This document shows positions 60,701 to 64,000 of a DNA stretch of 64,000 nt, piece by piece. The notes beneath the pieces are model-generated. The model did not search any database and was not told where the DNA came from. It saw nothing but the letters and a program-made list of their open reading frames with translations. Position 1 is the stretch's first letter. The number at the start of each line of letters is the position of its first letter. Origin of the DNA: Polytrichum commune (lineage: Eukaryota > Streptophyta > Polytrichopsida > Polytrichales > Polytrichaceae). The translations under genes were made by a program, and so were the position numbers. The stretch is taken from contig OX485807.1 in NCBI GenBank assembly GCA_950295325.1, positions 22,479,666 to 22,543,665 on the forward strand, written 5' to 3'.

Positions 60701-63700
60701 CCCCTTTTTTTAGCACTGGTGCCTTCTTCGACCCTGGTCAGGAACAAGCAACGCCACAGCAACAACTAACAGGCATCAGCAAGCAGACAGTGGAGTCAAG
60801 TAAGAACCTGCCATAAAATCTCTCTAATTGAACCATTCTCTCTATCCCAACTTTTGAGGTGACCCCTTCATTAAATCATTGTCTAGAAAAGGCCTGTACA
60901 ATAAGCTCAAATCTTGATCATTAGATATTGATCACACATGCTAACGATCAACATTTGAGCTCGTTGTACAACATGATACAACTTTGTTCAAATACATTCC
61001 ATGAATTTTTAAACTTCTACTTATACTTATGAAGAGGGCTTGATGCCGCTAATCACCTCCTTTTACATCATTTCCATCTGCACTTCTCTTTTGAATAGTA
61101 TTCTTCTACAATAAATAGACTATTCATTACAGCGATTGTTAAAACCATCTCAATTGAGGCTCTAAACTTCAAACACATGAACGCTCTTTGGTTTGAAGAA
61201 TACCATGCACATATTGCATTTAGATATATCCAACTTGGTCAATCCATGGATCATCGTGCTAGAAACTCTTGCAACTTTATTTCTAAGGATTTCCGCCAGA
61301 CTGAGATTGCCAATATTGACAGATATGAAGTATATATTTAATTGATTTGTTTGCTCTTACGTGTCAAAAAACAGAGACTTTGGATAATTGGATCCTTCAT
61401 TTACAAGTACACTCGTGTGGTGAGGCTGGAACCCCATTATCAATTCCAATTCAATGTGATTAAGATATCGCAAACTGTTTGTTCCTTCTTCCATGACTAG
61501 CTCCAGTTGGCAGGCGTTTCCTTTATGGCTGTTGTTTGAGAGAACAACCTAATCCTCCCCAACATGTTCAAAGACGTCTCATCAGGACCTCAGATGGATG
61601 TCACATGGTGAATACACTTACTTTAGTCGTGCATGGTAGTTGTTGTAGGCTTCCTCAACTTTCACATTAGTGTGATTGGGCAAGTACCCTAGAATCTGTT
61701 CCACCTCCATTTGGGTGATTTTCCGAAGTTCATTTGTATTTACCTCCAAGACTTGCTCCAAAGTACAACTATTTGCTGTATCTGTTGTATATCCCAGCAC
61801 GCACTAAAGCTCCACCAACAACAGACGCAATTCTCTTGTCAGGTTATAAACTCCAAAATCTGGGAGGTGGGAATCTAGAACCTCAACTTCTAGCTTGACG
61901 AATATAACGACAACGTTCAACCTTCAAGATGTCAAAAACACCTGGAACTTGGTTTGAACAAATCGGCGTAATGCAAAGCGGGGTTGTGAGGGGGAGGGAA
62001 ATCAGAGACATTTCCTTCAAATTAAATTCCTACCTACCAACAGTAGGTTTTCCAATTAAAGACTGCATCTTCATTAGTGCAATCATATGAGCATTTTGAA
62101 CATGTAAGCTCAGCACATGAATTCAGTTCGTGTGAAATTTGATATGGCAATAAATGTAGTGCTCACACACATACTAGGATCTTCCAAATGCCCATCAATG
62201 AAGCAGTAAGCTCAAGAGCAGCACCCTGCTAACACCACACATCCAACCAATTCACAAAAGATGTCAGGAAAGAAGTAGTACCCCAGTCTTCTCCTCCAGG
62301 GCAATCGCATTGTGGAGGCAACTTTGGACAAATGTGGAGGGGTGTTCTCTCACACGTGGGAGCCTGGGTGGATGCGGTATGTTTGTCCAATACAATCTCT
62401 TTCTCCTGCTTGGTGTGAGCTCTATCGAATCCAACTCAAGAGGTTGCACTCTCAGGTACTTAGAAATTTCCTCTCGATCAATCCAAGTCATGGAAGCAAC
62501 ATTCTCCACTAAAAACCTGCCATGCATTCCAGCAAAATACTTTGGCATACACGGACATTCCAATCTAAATATTCAAAATATAACGCAAGGTGAAAGCGTC
62601 AAAAGTCTGAACTGATTTCAGTGTTAAGATATAAATAAGGAGAACTAAATGCTACGAGTTGCATCAAACAAGTATTTGTTTATGATGAAAAATTAGGAAG
62701 ATTTTAAATCATGCAGAAGTATCTGACATGAGTTCAGAAGAACTATGTACCATCTGGGAGCGAAGTCCTTTAATATTCCTAGGAGATCGAAAAATAGTTT
62801 GCTTCGGGGTCCATGAAGCCTGATATTGGCCAACCATGACAAGGACATCAGAAACCGAGGAAAAATAAAACTTGGGGAATATTTACACAACTGCAAATAT
62901 CAAACACCAACTTCTCCTTGGTACTACAACAAACGCAACAGTCTCCCAACAGAACCATACTCACGGTTGTCAAGCAATGGTCATAAGTTCTGAAAACAGA
63001 TATTAGAGATAGAAGGGAGACGATGACTTTAGGTTCACATATTAACAAAAGTTACATTTATATATATTAAGCTGCAAATGCTTTAAACTTAAACTTAAAC
63101 CTCTTCTTTAGTTCCATGACTAAAGGTATCAAAAACATAGTGAAATCATTTAGGTTTCCTTACATTGATCTCCATTAAAAGATTGAAGATCTAGATGACA
63201 TGGCAAGTACCATACAGAAAATGACACCTAACTGCCAATCACACTAAGTACGTTGTAATTGGTGAAACCAAATATGAATATTGTACCCACATGTTCAGTG
63301 TCAACAGGGATGTGGTTTCTAAGCTTGCCGTTTACTCTATAGTTGATGTGAAAACTGTGAAACATTCAGGACGCTACCTTTTAATTAGGAACACTCTGCT
63401 TAGTAACCCGTCAATTTCAAGGACAAGACTAGGTTAGACTTTGAAGTTGTGGAATAAGTAATGAGAAATCCAAAACAGTCATGCACAAAGCTGTTCTTCC
63501 CTTCGAGATAAGATATAAGAATCCTAGCAGCTAAAATACAAATGCCTAAATCAAACACAAGTGAGGAAAAATGTGAAACTTCAACAAACATACATCAGTT
63601 GGAAAGCATAGTGAGTAATATGGGCAGATAACACACCCTTCCTTTTTCCCCATGCAACTGAGATCTTGGCAAGGAAACCCACCAACAACGAGGTCGACCT

Positions 63701-63794
63701 TCTCTGGAATAGCTAATTTAGTAAGCTTTCTCACATCTCCAACATGACGCACTTCAGGAAATTTTGCTTTGACCACTTGAATAGCTGGCGCACT
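57744..63794 (-). CDS. DNMT3-like DNA (cytosine-5) methyltransferase with DUF3444-like region, 5' part beyond window
   Basis: De novo C5 methyltransferase in the nucleus, by family. Exons seen (minus): 63794-63637, 62819-62751, 62516-62282, 61803-61622, 60733-60607, 60513-60391, 59975-59851, 59715-59584, 59032-58930, 58750-58703, 58612-58497, 58302-57744. They give 658 codons plus TGA, all phases closing; motifs I-III lie beyond 64,000. Motif IV is GGFPCQDLS with the catalytic Cys, then RSKLFFDLL, motif VI FLVENVASM, motif VIII RRKRLYW, and IX/X RWMLLGNTFTVPVIAYLLSPL. The order is canonical, unlike DRM, and spacing and the EEISKYL..PLELDSIELTPSRR block fit DNMT3 best. After the catalytic domain, VWALYNEHERPNWYALI, TDIQVSWTSFSHR and FPGKDEVWTVY resemble DUF3444. 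The last exon is Asp/Glu-rich with DDLPDGPE repeats. The 48-nt exon and the acceptor at 58,612 are the least certain. Confidence 0.85.
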
Positions 63795-64000
63795 CTGAAA
63801 TTAAATAAGCTTTTGTTATCTTATCTCATTCACAACAACGACAGCGGCAGACCAGAACATCGCCTTCATGAGTACTGGCACATCACTTTTTCCAAATCAA
63901 AATTTTTAACAGATGTCTATAGCACATCCTTGCAAGGGTCCTATACATTACAAAATCTTGGATGGTTTCATAGCATTCTTACTACAATCACTAGAAATTG
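63795..64000 (-). other. Intron of the DNMT3-like gene at window edge
   Basis: Upstream of the acceptor at 63,795-63,796 nothing reads as exon before the window ends, so the motif I-III exons lie further right. Confidence 0.5.

Noticed and set aside
1-64000. tRNA, rRNA, CRISPR arrays and bacterial-type operon signals
   Set aside because: None recognised on reading both strands; the repeats seen lack spacer structure and the genes are spliced eukaryotic genes.

Overview
This window is nuclear DNA of a land plant. Multi-exon genes with GT-AG introns, a plant-type U2 snRNA gene, a plant CUL4, a Mediator subunit MED11 and a chloroplast-targeted starch-binding protein all point that way. A DNMT3-type DNA methyltransferase with motifs in canonical order suggests a non-angiosperm lineage (moss, lycophyte, fern or gymnosperm), because flowering plants use the rearranged DRM enzymes instead. 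I cannot narrow the lineage further. About two thirds of the window is AT-rich intergenic or intronic DNA filled with decayed dispersed repeats, small terminal-inverted-repeat (TIR) elements and tandem arrays. No intact transposase or reverse transcriptase was seen.

Layout: 1-11.3 kb is repeat-derived, with a poly-G-ended element, a broken inverted repeat at 4.4-8.9 kb and a MITE. 11.3-21.0 kb (minus) is a 14-exon gene for a plastid coiled-coil protein ending in a CBM25-type starch-binding module. 21-25.9 kb is repeats, including an array of near-palindromes. 25.9-35.6 kb (minus) is CUL4, rebuilt as 17 exons and 827 aa. 38.4-40.5 kb (plus) is MED11, 3 exons and 123 aa. 41.3-42.4 kb is a TIR element carrying a 75/90-bp minisatellite. 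42.85-46.80 kb is a Mutator-like element with a perfect 9-bp target duplication. It carries a complete U2 snRNA gene and a second, palindromic Mutator-like element, also with a perfect 9-bp duplication. 48.7-51.4 kb is a recent 1,354-bp tandem duplication. 54.2-54.8 kb (plus) is an intronless GC-rich GNAT acetyltransferase. 57.7 kb to the right edge (minus) is the 3' part of a DNMT3-like gene with a DUF3444-like region and an acidic repeat tail.

The genes are unrelated housekeeping, chromatin and plastid functions, with no operon logic. CUL4 and MED11 are divergent across about 2.8 kb. The exon models were built by hand from splice consensus, reading-frame phase and family similarity. All three long models close with consistent phases. 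The U2-carrying Mutator-like element, the coiled-coil/CBM25 protein and the DNMT3/DUF3444 protein are the items most worth following up.
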